DNA from: Sphaerosporella brunnea | Taxonomy: Eukaryota; Ascomycota; Pezizomycetes; Pezizales; Pyronemataceae | Direction of reading: 5' to 3' | Assembly (NCBI GenBank): GCA_008704415.1 | Contig: VXIS01000507.1 | Location: 1-23,579, forward strand | Length of the DNA: 23,579 nt | In this document: positions 9,181 to 18,351 of the stretch, piece after piece | How positions within the stretch are numbered: position 1 is the first letter of the stretch | Layout of the letters: each line of letters begins with the position of its first letter | Notes under the pieces: model-generated | What the model saw: only the letters and a program-made list of their open reading frames with translations | What the model was told of the DNA's origin: nothing | Database searches by the model: none | Program-made: the position numbers and the translations under genes

Positions 9181-9409
9181 CAGGTACCTGCATGATGCGC
9201 TGAAGAGTTCGCTCTCTGGCAATGTCGAGTGACAGGGTTGAGCGGTCGGCGGTGGCGGAGGTATGGTTTGAGCTGATAATAGACTGACGGGGTCCCCAAT
9301 AACCGATGCGAGCACCATATCTATCTATCTATCCCTATATAGAGCAGTGGTGTGGCGTTTTCCGGTGGCGTTTACCGGAGGCTCAACTCAACCCGGTGGC
9401 GCAACCCTA

Positions 9410-9722
9410 ATATGGAGCGGAGCCGTGGAGGAGATTCAGCGACGACACTGCGGAGCGACTGTCCAGCGTTACTATTCTGGAGTGGAGCCGTGGAGGAGCT
9501 TCAGCGACGACACTGCGGAGCGAATGTCCAGCTCTACTATTCCGGTGTGAAGCTTCAGCGACGCCACTGACTGTCCAGCTGTACAATTCTGGAGTGGAGC
9601 CGGGGAGGAGCTTCAGCAACGACACTGCCGAGCGACTGTCCAGCTCTACTATTCTGGAGTGGAGCCGTGGAGGAGCTTCAACGACGACACTGCGGACCGA
9701 CTACGCTGCTGTACACACTGAT
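9410..9722. repeat. 65-bp tandem repeat, four to five copies
   Basis: The unit starts TGGAGYGGAGCCGTGGAGGA and contains TTCAGCGACGACACTGC and TGTCCAGC..TACTATTC. Copies begin near 9415, 9480, 9545 (shortened to about 48 bp), 9593 and 9658. The last copy decays into the flank. It sits where the reverse transcriptase of the YR element should be. No terminal inverted repeats belong to it. Confidence 0.85.
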
Positions 9723-10609
9723 AGTTGTGGAATCGAATAGAATTGTCTTTATCCGTGCGAGTGCTGGCTATCAAGTGAGACGGTCTCGCCTCCTCGACCC
9801 CAACCCACTACCTCCTCCCTTTACTACTTCGTAAATCGTGGTCAACATGAGCCGGTCAGTGGCTAGCTCTAAATTCTCATGCCGGGGAGAAATATCAAGG
9901 CTAATGGTGTTCTTCAGATGGAAGTTGAACGACAGCCCAGGCAATGACGGAGAGTTGGAACACTGCAAGGAGTGGGAGCAGATAAGATAATCAGCCACTG
10001 TTTCAAGAACATGATGTGAGAGACGTCACGGATGATGCATTGGCTATGGATCAACAGTGGGAGCGTGCTGCACCCCTTCCGAGTCTGTCTGTGGATGAAA
10101 CTGCACACTGCAGAAACTGCGGTCACTCTGGGCTTGCTCTTAAAGAGTTTTCTTTCAGGAAACCTGGAGTATTAACATTCGAAAGGAGGTGTTTAGTTAT
10201 GGGCAGTTATAGTGGTATTCAGGGAGGTATTTGAGAATTGATGAGGCTTTTTTTACTGAATGGGATGAGTTGGGATGTTCGCAATTTTTTTTTGTTTGCA
10301 ACTGCACTGTGGCTGACAGCTTTTTTTCGTGCGATGACGGAGTCTTTCTTTGATCTGGCTTTTTTTTTTTCACAGAATGAAAGCAACTGCGCTGTGTCTC
10401 ACACACGTACGCCCTGACTACAATGTACATATGACTTTACATTAAGTGGTGCTGTAATAATGACTCCACACCGTGTGGTCACCACACGGGTGGTCACTCG
10501 TTGGATGATATGAAGCAGTGTATTGATGAATAGGCGGTCGTGGAGTTGAGAAAGTAGGGCGGCCCAGCCAGAGGTGTGAAGCGGGCTTGGAGAATAGACA
10601 GGCAGCGGT
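9723..10609. other. Gene-less stretch with T-runs
   Basis: No recognisable coding sequence is present. Between 10246 and 10370 there are three poly-T runs separated by two related segments (GCAACTGC-CTGTG near 10301 and 10385). A small perfect inverted repeat, CCACAC-CGTGTGG, lies near 10468-10482. I find no RT motif on the minus strand, although the gene order of the YR element predicts one in this stretch. Confidence 0.5.
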
Positions 10610-10877
10610 TAGAGCTGTGCACGGGTCAGGGCGCCCCGACGGGGCAGGAGGCTTGACGCGCTGGAGCAAGCCTCGCCGCGCCTCGGCCACCCCATCGCTG
10701 CCCCGGCCGCCCCGCCCGAACCCCGGTCCTCCCGATGCTCCTGATACACCCTGCCGCGGTTATGCCCCGTCACACGCCGATGACCCCGCCCAACCCCGGT
10801 CACCCCGCCGTGCCCCGGCCCACCTCTTTGCACCCTGCCTGCCCGCGCCCCAACCCGTCGCCCCGTGCACAGCTCTA
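10610..10877. mobile_element. hAT-type MITE with a perfect 8-bp target duplication
   Basis: The element starts TAGAGCTGTGCACGGG and ends with its exact reverse complement, giving a 16-bp perfect terminal inverted repeat. GCAGCGGT flanks it on both sides (10602-10609 and 10878-10885), a perfect 8-bp target-site duplication as made by hAT transposases. The interior is very GC-rich (CCCGGCCGCCCCGCC-type) and has no transposase, so the element is non-autonomous. It inserted into the RT-less part of the YR retroelement. The undamaged ends suggest it is younger than its host sequence. Confidence 0.93.
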
Positions 10878-10885
10878 GCAGCGGT

Positions 10886-11300
10886 GGGCTGGTGTAGATA
10901 TGACTGTATGGGAATGTGTCGGAGACAGAGGAAAAGGCTGCGGCGCAAGTCCAAGTAGTAAAGGAACTTCATCCCAGGGGGCCGACGGTTTGTGAGGCGG
11001 CAGGTATGTGTAATTTTAAGAGCCCGAGGGGTAGTGTGACTGGTAGGACCATGGGTGTGAATGGCCCGGACGCTGTGTGAAGCAGTGTGCAAGTTAGTGA
11101 CGGCGCATGTAGTAGATATGGCAATAGATAGGCAGGCATGTGTTTCGCAATATGGTGTCCGAGCATATACCAAACGAGGTGTGTGAGGATGCAATGTAAG
11201 ATGTAAAAGCAGCGGGAGAACAGCTTGTTAGACTATGTACAGCAGGGCTGAGTGGTGTCCGTTTCAAGCCAGCCAAGTCCTTCCAGTATCCCCCCCCATT
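10886..11300. other. Gene-less stretch between the MITE and the YR gag
   Basis: Minus-strand frames are open over parts of this stretch but carry no motif. In the expected element plan this is where the reverse transcriptase should begin. No palm-domain motif of the FADD/YxDD type could be found on either strand by eye. Confidence 0.45.
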
Positions 11301-12536
11301 CTAATGACGCTTTCCCCGGGGGCCAAGCGGTGCAGAGTTGGCGTCTGACTCTGTGGAACCTCCGGTGATACGGTCATGGTCCAAAGCGGGGTGTGTCCCG
11401 AGGCAGCAACGACAAATGTGGCGGAAGATGCATTCGGGCCCCTGGGTGCACTGGCCCCTATTGAAGCCAAAACAAACAGTAGGGGCTTCGCTGCCTGTAT
11501 TCTTTTCCCAACCGGAGGTGATAGAGCGGCGCGTATCTCCGCCTGGGCCGTGGTGGCTGTTCAAGGGTCTCTTGTTGCGGCCGAGGAATCTTTGCGCTGA
11601 CGAAGGGTGTTCATCTGCAGGTTGGGATTGGGGTTGCATCAGCCATCGGGGTCGTAGCATCCTAGCAACAGGCACTTGTAGTGGAAGGTAAAGTGGAAGA
11701 ACTTCACACTTTCAAAGGTATGAGTGCGGTTGATCGAGTATAGGAGGTCGCGGTAGGCTGCCAGAGCGATTTGAAGGTCCGGGCGTATCACGGAAGGTGC
11801 AAACTGGACGAGAATCTGCCCGTAAATCTCAAAGAGCTGCATTAGAGACGGGATGCCGCCGCGGTAGTCGTCGCTGGCATGATCTTGTTCGATGGTGGGG
11901 ATCCTATACGTGCCCAGTGTGAGAGTTTCTTTGCGGTGAGGGGTAGGCGTAAAAGATGTAGAGAGCTTCATGACATTCTCTGGTTTAAATTTTTTTTTTG
12001 AGGAACTCTTGAAAGTGGGCCGGATCAATGGCGGGGTAGCGTTGGTGGAGGTCACGGATGATAGGATTGGTAATGATAGTGTTTGGATTACCTTCTGGCG
12101 GTGCAGTAGCGGGAGAGGTGTCCGGAGCGAGCACCTTCATAGGCAGGGCCCGAATGCCATCAGTGTGGTGATGACGGCCTGCAATGCCGGGTCGATGGTA
12201 GCGGTGGCTGTGCTGGGGCTGACACTCCCGGGGGAACCGTGGCTGAGGAGGGGGTGCCCAAGCCACCGAGCTCCAGCCCGCAAGCGAATTGAGTGCTAGC
12301 TGATGCTGCGGAGTTGGTATCTTCAACAGGGGTGGAGCGAGCGCCCGAGCAGGTGTTGTAAGGACCAGAAACATCGTGGTGAGAATTGTGGGAATTTGGT
12401 AGAAAGAAAAAATTCTAACAGTTGTGGTGCGAACGAGAACCGTGTGTGGTGAGGAACAGAAGGGGCGGCTTGGCCGGACCCTTAAGTTCCAGCGCAGGCC
12501 GGGCGAGCGGAACCAACCCGGCCAGGCATCCACCAT
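11301..12536 (-). pseudogene. gag: Gag-like gene of the YR retroelement with a CCCH-type finger
   Basis: Three successive minus-strand frames make up one decayed protein. The first (12536-11985) is Pro-rich and ends PAIDPAHFQEFL at an A8-9 homopolymer (T-run 11991-11999 on the + strand), where the frame shifts. The second (to 11639) has a helical core, GGIPSLMQLFEIYGQILVQF, then ESVKFFHFTFHYKCLLLGCYDPDG, a conserved YR-element Gag segment that is normally followed by W. Here the next codon is TGA. The third carries CFGFNRGQCTQGPECIFRHI and CRCCLGTHPALDH, a CX7CX5CX3H finger joined to a CxxC-H unit. The protein likely bound element RNA. It is broken by at least one shift and one stop. The start at 12536 is uncertain. 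Confidence 0.65.
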
Positions 12537-12571
12537 GGTGCAGCGTCTCTGTTGCTAGCCTACGGCTCTCC

Positions 12572-13405
12572 ATGACACCCTATGCGAAACAGCAAGCGGC
12601 AGCTGTTGTCAAAAATCGCGAGAACAAGGTGTCAGCAGCTAAGGTCAACCTAGCCGCAGCCGATGCTAGTCATCCTGATGACTCCTTGCCCAAACAGTCC
12701 TTTCTCTTTGCTATCTTCAATGACGTTGAAGCCTCAAGCTCTGAACCTTACAAATCTGTCTTCACCGTAAATGCCCTTCGCGCCTCTTCCAACTCCAACT
12801 TCACGTCCTCAGACTGGATCCTTGACACTGGCACTTCCACACTGGCGCTTCCACCCACATCACTGGCAACCTTCCCCTTCTACAAGGACTATTCTCCGGG
12901 GAGCACCTCATTCGTACGGCCAACAATGAAGTAGTTTCGACATCTGGTGAGGGGTACCATGCTGATCCGTCTCGGTAGAAGAACGCTTCTCCTTCGCTTG
13001 GTCCTCCATGTCCCTACTTGTGGTAACATCAATCTTCTCAGCATCCTCCAACTCCTTCGCAAGCCTATGAAGATCAACTTTGATGAGGATAAAGCTATGC
13101 TGACCTTCAATTGCTGCAATGTGGGTACTGCTTACGTTAAGAAGGATCTCTTTGTGTTGCATTGCGACGATGACTCAGCGACCACTACCGACGATTACCC
13201 CATTGTGTTTGCAGCTATCTCAGCTCCACAGGATCCTAAGGATATCCTGCTTTGGTACGCCCGTCTCGACCATCTCAGTCTACGCGCAGTCAAACGTGCC
13301 TGCTCCTTTGTGGAAGGGATGGAGCTGCAGGTCCGGAGTCCCTCAGAGTGCATCCGTGAGATCCCTCAGAGTGCATCTGTAAGACTTGTATTCTCGGCAA
13401 GATGA
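12572..13405 (+). pseudogene. pol: Copia protease and GAG-pre-integrase region, frameshifted
   Basis: This resumes the Copia polyprotein after the insert. The first frame (12572-12934) starts TPYAKQQAAAVVKNRENKVS and reaches the aspartic protease motif DWILDTGTSTLALPP, with the active Asp in DTG at about 12824. A frameshift near 12935-12950 leads into 12947-13405. That frame has VLHVPTCGNINLLSILQLL, typical of the protease C-terminus, and LLWYARLDHLSLRAVKRACS, the GAG-pre-integrase domain that carries the first zinc-binding His. The Cys pair expected after it is disturbed by a short duplication (CCCTCAGAGTGCATC-TGAGAT, near 13340-13380). It is non-functional. Confidence 0.82.
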
Positions 13406-13460
13406 CTCGGCAACTCTTCTCCAAGCAAAGCGGTGAAGCCCCTAAGACTCGTCGGCCTCT

Positions 13461-14430
13461 TGACTCATCCATACCGACGTTGTGGGTCTGATGCCTACTC
13501 AGAGTCGCAAAGGCTACCACTACTTTGTGATGTTTACTGACGATGCAACTCGCTATACCCACGTCTATTTTCTTCGCTACAAGTCAGAAGTTGTCTCCTG
13601 CTTTCGGGAATACAAGGCTACCCTCGAAAAGATTCACAACTTGCCCATTTTCCGTTTCCGCATGGATGGTGGTGGAGAATATTCCGGTGAAGAGCTCTTC
13701 AACTTCCTTTGCAAGGAAGGCATCCAGGTCGAGACTTTTGCGCCCTATACCCTGGAGCAGAATGGTATTTCTGAGTGCTGCAATGGTACGGTAATGGACC
13801 CCGCTCGCTCGATGCCTAAGCATGCAGGTATGCCAAATTCCTTCTGGGCGGACGCTGTCAAGGTTGCTGTTTACATTAAGAATCATCTTCCCACCCGTGC
13901 TCTTCCGGATACTACAGCCTACGAAGCCTGGCATGGTACCGGCAAGAAGCCGTACCTTTCTCATTTTCGCTTATTTGGGTCTCTGGCCTATGCTTGGACG
14001 TCATATGCACTTCGCAAGAAGCTCGACGACCATGCAAAGAAAGAAGTCCTAATTGGCTACACCGCAATCTCATAGCAGTATCTCCTTTATGATATCGCTT
14101 CGAGACGAGAATTCCTGGCATGTGACATCCAGTTGACCGAAGGATGTCTATATTCAGAATTGCTTGGCTCATGCACCGCATCCAAGTCTCCTACTGTCAC
14201 CGTCAAAATTCCGGAAAAGGCATCGCCTCCAAAGGTATATCTCAGTACTAAAGCATCCACCCCACCAAGCACGACTCCAAAGGTGGCAACCACTTCTATA
14301 ACCACCGCATCTCAGTTACAAGATGAAGTAAGTCAGCAACTTCAGTTTGACGCCACCATAGAGTCACCGAGTGTGTCCGCACCGACAGCTGCATTTCCGG
14401 GACCAGTACCTACACCCATTTCTGACCACT
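13461..14430 (+). pseudogene. pol: Copia integrase, catalytic triad present but with an in-frame stop
   Basis: This is the retroviral-type integrase core (rve) of the Copia element. All three catalytic acids are visible: D in IHTDVVGLMPTQS (13475-13477), D in FRMDGGGEYSGEEL (usually RSDGGGEY), and E in EQNGISECCNG (usually NGVSERFN). The conserved C-terminal HLPTRALPDTTAYEAWHG and HFRLFGSLAYAW follow. The frame enters after a 1-base shift at about 13460. A TAG at 14073-14075, where CAG would fit, interrupts it, after which the same frame goes on (QYLLYDIASRREF). The tail from 14170 to 14430 is a Ser/Thr/Pro-rich linker normally found before the reverse transcriptase. Confidence 0.88.
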
Positions 14431-15380
14431 TTCAGTATGTAGGTCTCGACGTTCAACTTCATTGCCAGCACTGCACCGCCTACATCTACCAGTCCGGATA
14501 CATTGCGAAGGTCCTCGAGCAATTCAGCATGAGCAACTGTTGACCCCGCTATACGCCCATGGAAGAAGGCCTCAAGCTTAGTCTTAGTCCAGCTCACAGT
14601 AACCGCGCAGCCGATATGGAGGAGCCTTCTGGGGAGTAGTCATCGGGACAAACAGGAGAGCGCCCAAAGCCTGTCAACCAGTCATTATATCGTCAGGCTA
14701 TCAGGAGCCTCTTATATATTGCGCTTGGATCTCGCCCAGATATCACCTACGCAGCCACAGCACTTGGCCGCTACTCATCTAATCCAGACCAGAACCATTG
14801 GACCGCCGTCAAACATCTATTCCGCTACTTGAAAGCCACCTCATCGAAGAAGCTCACCCTCACCTCGCTGCCAAAGTCTGGATCCTACTGGGGTAGCACC
14901 TCTCTTATCGCGTTCGCAGATACAGACCCTGGTGGAGAGACACACACTGGCAGGTCAATTAGCGGGTATCTATTTGATGCTCTTGGCATCCTAGTCCTGT
15001 GCAAGTCTAACAAACAGACCCTCATCGCTCAGTCAACGATGCAATCAGACCTGATTGCCTCAGCTGCGGTCAAGCGGCAGATTGACTGGTTCTCTGGCCT
15101 CCTTTCTGAGCTTACACAGAGCCTGCAAGCGGCGTCCAGTACCTCGCCACCGGTACTTCTAAACGACAATTTGCCCTGCGTCACTGTTCTTAATAGTGGG
15201 AATTTCAAGGGAAATCGTCAGCACCTCCGGCTCCGCTTTTATGGCCTGCATGAAGCTGTCGCTACCGAGAAGCTTATGGTCAAGCACGTACCATCGGACG
15301 AGATGCTGGCAGATGGATTGACAAAGGCATTGGCAAGGGTCACGCACGAGGCTTTTGTGAAGGAAATTGGATTGATTTGA
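14431..15380 (+). pseudogene. pol: Copia RT remnant and RNase H
   Basis: The same frame continues. The Ser/Thr/Pro linker jumps directly to ISDHFQYVGLDVQ and IYQSGYIAKVLEQFSMSNC, which is the very end of a Copia reverse transcriptase. The fingers and palm, including YVDD, are missing, so a deletion of several hundred bases joins at about 14420-14435. Stops at 14541 and 14637 follow. RNase H begins near 14860 with FADTDPGG and HTGRSISGYLF. It shows NDNLPC, and the ending VPSDEMLADGLTKAL is very typical. The catalytic Glu of the usual STTEAEY motif is changed (STMQSDL), so even a full protein would be catalytically poor. The stop is at 15378. Confidence 0.85.
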
Positions 15381-15408
15381 TTTTGCAACCGCATAGGCAA
15401 CGGAAGAG

Positions 15409-15600
15409 TGTTGTGAAAGGATTTTCGGGTGGAGACCGTGGGTCAGGATTTCTTGTTTCCGTTGTTTCCGTTTTCCACAGTTTGATAGTTGTCCTTTTCC
15501 TGTTGTTTTGCCCATGCAACGCTGTATATAAAGGTCCGACGCTCGTCCTCCGACGTCGGATGAAGCAAGCTTCATCTCCTCTCTCAACCGCGTTCCAACA
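15409..15600 (+). repeat. Copia 3' LTR
   Basis: It starts TGTTGTGAAAGG just after a purine-rich tract (CGGAAGAG, 15401-15408) and 28 bp behind the RNase H stop. It holds a TATA box (TATATAAA near 15525) and ends CCAACA at 15600, giving TG...CA. The block at 3804-3996 is the same family, with an estimated similarity of about three quarters. The low similarity indicates either different copies or great age. Confidence 0.88.
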
Positions 15601-15757
15601 GGAGAAGATCGTGAACATATGTCTTTCTCTTTGTGCTATCTTACTAGTTACAAATTTTCTTGGTGCGCCTCTTAGATAACGTCACTTGAGGTCCAAGGGA
15701 AGATCTGTGTATATAGTCCTCATGTCATGCCCGCAAGCGAATACAGGATGATATTAT

Positions 15758-16371
15758 GGGTACTCAAGCATCGATATGGAAATGGGATATGGGTTTGGGT
15801 ACTAAGATAGCACAAGAATTTAACGCTGCCGATTGGCTGGTGAGATTTTAGTTTCTGGTTTCCATACCGTGAACCCAGACAGCTCCGGAGGTCCCTGAGT
15901 TCATGATATGGATTGAGGACACGCAAACCGCTGTTTGTGGTATAGATCTTGCATTAGCAAAAATTCAGCGACAGGGGAGAAAGATGGGTGGTAGCGGGCT
16001 TGTTTGCGAGGGAGGTAGGCTGTGAAGGAGCGGACATCTTTGTTTATGGGTAGTTGTGACTATAGCCAATTGTTGCTATCACTGAAAAATGGAGTTTTGG
16101 AGTTCATGAGCTCAGTTTGAGGTGCTATAGGGGGTGCACGGGCCGTTGCATGATGTCTTCGCGAAACACTAAAGAAACCCCAGCTATTATCCCGGTAATA
16201 AGGCAATGTGGCAAAGTCACTAGGCTCTATGGGGAAGTCACTCAGCCTCCTAGCAAAGTCACTTCGCCACATTGCCTTATTACCAGGATAATACGGTATG
16301 GGGTCCTCAACGTTTTTCATACAAATAGTGTGCAAACCATATCCCATACCATATCAATGCTTGAGTACCCC
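15758..16371. mobile_element. 614-bp non-autonomous element with about 45-bp inverted ends
   Basis: The left end from 15758 is GGGTACTCAAGCATCGATAT and continues GGAAATGGGATATGGGTTTG. The right end, read on the minus strand from 16371, has GGGGTACTCAAGCATTGATA and continues TGGTATGGGATATGGTTTG. TATTAT directly flanks both ends (15752-15757 and 16372-16377) and is a candidate target duplication; TA alone is also possible. No transposase is encoded. A second, smaller inverted-repeat element is nested inside at 16181-16298. Confidence 0.82.
16181..16298. mobile_element. Nested mini inverted-repeat element, about 118 bp
   Basis: The inverted arms are ATTATCCCGGTAATAAGGCA plus ATGTGGCAAAGTCAC on the left and their near-perfect complement on the right (GTCACTTCGCCACATTGCCT, then TATTACCAGGATAAT). 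The right end reaches TACCGTATTATCC on the minus strand, with TA at its tip. This is the same terminal form as the 17740-18097 element. Between the arms a TAGGCTC...GAGGCTNCTA pairing and three AAGTCAC repeats are visible. Confidence 0.75.
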
Positions 16372-16610
16372 TATTATTTGATTGACTATGGAGGTATACT
16401 CCGGGAAGACTAGAATAGGTAGTGTCTCCGCAGCCAACAAAAGAGCGGCATTGGGGTAGAGAAGGGAAGCTGTTACTAGTCCTGTGAAGACACGTCCGAA
16501 CTGCATAGCATGGAATAGATGTTATCTTAAGGAGTCCGATGTCGCACAGGAAAGTCAAGCATAAGCGTAGATCACAGTCTTGTTATGTGCAGCAACTACG
16601 TACTCTACTC
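16372..16610. other. Short stretch without a recognisable gene
   Basis: Nothing beyond the TATTAT flank of the preceding element is recognised. Confidence 0.4.
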
Positions 16611-16685
16611 TACCGTACCGTCTGTGTCTTAAGCAACACAGGCTGGAGGGGTGGGGGTGTTGCCAACGCGGGCGCTGCTGTATTC
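16611..16685 (+). mobile_element. Single end of family X DNA element
   Basis: TACCGTACCGTCTGTGTCTT, then AAGCAACACAGGCTGGAGGG and GTGGGGGTGTTGCC, match both ends of the 3997-4479 element. The match to its left end continues with CGCGGGCGNTGCTGTAT, skipping about 28 bp present at 4054-4082. No inverted partner is visible downstream, so this is a truncated copy or a lone end. Confidence 0.65.
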
Positions 16686-16976
16686 AACGGCGTACATATG
16701 CAATCGACCGCCATGACCAGGGGTCTGACATGGCAGCATGTACCAGTACAGACGTTTTTTCTGTGCCGTGAATACATGATGCATCATCGGGCAGCTATCA
16801 TCCTTGAGCTCCCAGGATTTGGTTGGCCATGGAATGATGTTGCATAAATATGTACTTAAGTACTCGTGCCAAGGTGCGTATGGAGCCACTCCCTCCGCAT
16901 TGAAGTTTTGTGTTGGTGTATGGTAAGGCCCATTGTCTTCAATTAACCTAGTGATCTTAAGAAAATGGTGTTGTGG

Positions 16977-17375
16977 AATAGGGAGGTTTTGCTCTTATTT
17001 TTTTTTTTTCTCAGATATCTCGTGCGCCTGTACAGAATGCGGGTACTGCATGCAGATATCTGGGATATAGAAAAGAGGTTTTGCTGTTCCTTTGCGCATC
17101 CGCCTCCGACAATGCAGCCGCATTGCTGTGTACTTATTCACTAGACCTTTGTGGGCGTTGCGTATTGCAGCAACCAATCAACAGCACCTTGTATGCACTC
17201 AGGTTGCATTGTCGGGTGCAGATTGATATCTAGCGTTTCCGCTTAGTATATCGCGACGCTTGGTATAAGAAATGACCTTTTCGTGACCGACAGCGCGCGT
17301 CTGCACAGATATGTGCATATGCGTGTCTTTTATATGCGAAAATGGCGATATCGGACGCAGCGAAACCTCCCTATT
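16977..17375. mobile_element. MITE family Z, copy 1 (399 bp, TA-flanked)
   Basis: AATAGGGAGGTTTTGCT (16977-16993) and its complement AGCGAAACCTCCCTATT (17359-17375) match at 16 of 17 positions. If TA is the target, the mobile part is GGGAGG...CCTCCC between TA dinucleotides at 16979-16980 and 17372-17373. GATATCTG-type motifs repeat near both ends. No protein is encoded. About 90 bp of the right end is shared with the sequence at 18510-18600, which proves that the family is dispersed. Confidence 0.75.
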
Positions 17376-17739
17376 AATGGCTAGGGAGAGTCCACAGTCA
17401 GACTTTCCCGTGGGCGCGCAGCTCAAGGTGCAGGCATAATGCCCACGCCCAGTGCCCAACATTTGAGATTATGGTGGAGGCAGCTATAAACCTGGTAGTC
17501 GGAGATGGACGACCACAATCAATGCCGGTATTCCCACGTCCAAACTCAGAGCAAAACAAACGTTAAGCACCTGAGGCAGATGCGCTCTACAACCCAACGT
17601 TTTCCATTCCACTGTTTCTGCACTTGCGTGCTGCTTATTTTCCGACAAAAGTATCCGTGCGACGACCAGGTTTATAGCTGCCTGCACCATAGAACATAGA
17701 ATTTAAGGTTTGAAATAACGTGTAGAAAGTCATTGTGCG

Positions 17740-18097
17740 TACCGTATTATTCCGGTACGAAGAGAATTGCTGGCGCCGAAGTCAATCTTTTCTAAGTAGC
17801 AAACGTACTATGTATGGAAACATGACACCGACAGCGAATCTTAATTGATGGCCAAGAGGGGCGGGCACTGGAGATGTCGCTGTACGACGGAGACACAAGG
17901 CGGCCGTGAGAATTAGAGTTGAGTACATAGCTGTCCTCAACCATACCGCGCCCAGCCATTGTCGCCTCCTTAGATAGTGTTGTCGCCGTCACATCAGATT
18001 CGCCGGCGGTGTCATGTTTCCAAACATAGTACATTTGCTACTTAGAAAAGATTGACTTCGGCGCCGGCAATTCTCTTCGTACCGGAATAATACGGTA
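17740..18097. mobile_element. Tc1/mariner-type MITE with about 100-bp inverted ends
   Basis: The left arm starts TACCGTATTATTCCGGTACG and continues AAGAGAATTGCTGGCGCCGA, AGTCAATCTTTTCTAAGTAG and a GGAAACATGACACCG segment. The right arm is its near-perfect complement, with only a few mismatches in about 100 bp. TA lies at both tips (17740-17741 and 18096-18097), as expected for a TA target duplication. The central 150 bp has no ORF of note. The high arm similarity suggests a recent element, or one under pressure to keep its ends. Confidence 0.93.
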
Positions 18098-18307
18098 GTA
18101 GTCTATGAAAATTATCACTAACCGCTCCGTCGCTACGATTCTTTATAGAAACCAGCGGGCCTTTGCCCACCGCTCCCACTACATCCCTGGCCCTTCTTGG
18201 GACTCTCTGCTGCAGTGTCCATCTGACCACCGCTGTTTTGGGGTGGCACTAGGCGCAAGTTTATGCAGTGGCTGGTTTTTTCGCCGCTTTTTCTGCACCG
18301 TCATTCC

Positions 18308-18351
18308 ACGCTTCTTCACAGTTCATGAAACGCTTCTTCACAGTTCATGAA
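18308..18351. repeat. 22-bp direct duplication
   Basis: ACGCTTCTTCACAGTTCATG-AA occurs twice back to back (18308-18329 and 18330-18351). The second copy contains the stop codon of the minus-strand coding fragment that ends at 18338. Confidence 0.85.

Larger units (their letters stand above)
7713..12575 (-). mobile_element. Degenerate tyrosine-recombinase retroelement (DIRS/Ngaro-like), RT missing
   Basis: On the minus strand the order is a Gag-like gene with a CCCH-type finger (12536-11301), about 2 kb of unrelated repeats, the end of an RNase H domain (near 9120-9000), and a tyrosine recombinase (8990-7917). Gag, RT-RNase H and recombinase in that order is the DIRS/Ngaro plan. The insert splits the Copia gag-pol between zinc knuckle and protease. 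TCCAT occurs at both junctions (7708-7712 and 12569-12573). That fits a short crossover repeat, or chance. Long split or inverted terminal repeats were not found. The RT is replaced by a 65-bp tandem repeat (9410-9722), a hAT MITE and unassigned sequence. Confidence 0.7.
6602..15600 (+). mobile_element. Degenerate Ty1/Copia element interrupted by another retroelement
   Basis: The order on the + strand is leader, Gag, [foreign insert 7713-12575], protease, GAG-pre-integrase, integrase, a remnant of reverse transcriptase, RNase H and the 3' LTR. This order (integrase before RT/RNase H) defines Copia. Missing or broken parts are the 5' LTR next to gag, almost all of RT, several frames and at least three in-frame stops. 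A Copia LTR of the same family lies at 3804-3996 and may be the displaced 5' LTR. The element is clearly dead. Confidence 0.85.

Noticed and set aside
7917..9318. Crypton DNA transposon instead of a YR retroelement
   Set aside because: The recombinase alone would allow this, but the RNase H tail directly upstream and the CCCH-type Gag fit a DIRS/Ngaro retroelement better. It is kept as an alternative only.
10587..10958. Pro-rich + strand ORF
   Set aside because: It is the GC-rich interior of the hAT MITE read as protein.
16611..16685. Resemblance of the family X end (CTTAAGCAACACGGGCCGG and G-rich run) to the 3' half of 5S rRNA
   Set aside because: The similarity is short, the 5' half of 5S rRNA is missing, and the same sequence occurs as paired inverted ends around 3997-4479 with TA tips, which a DNA element explains better.
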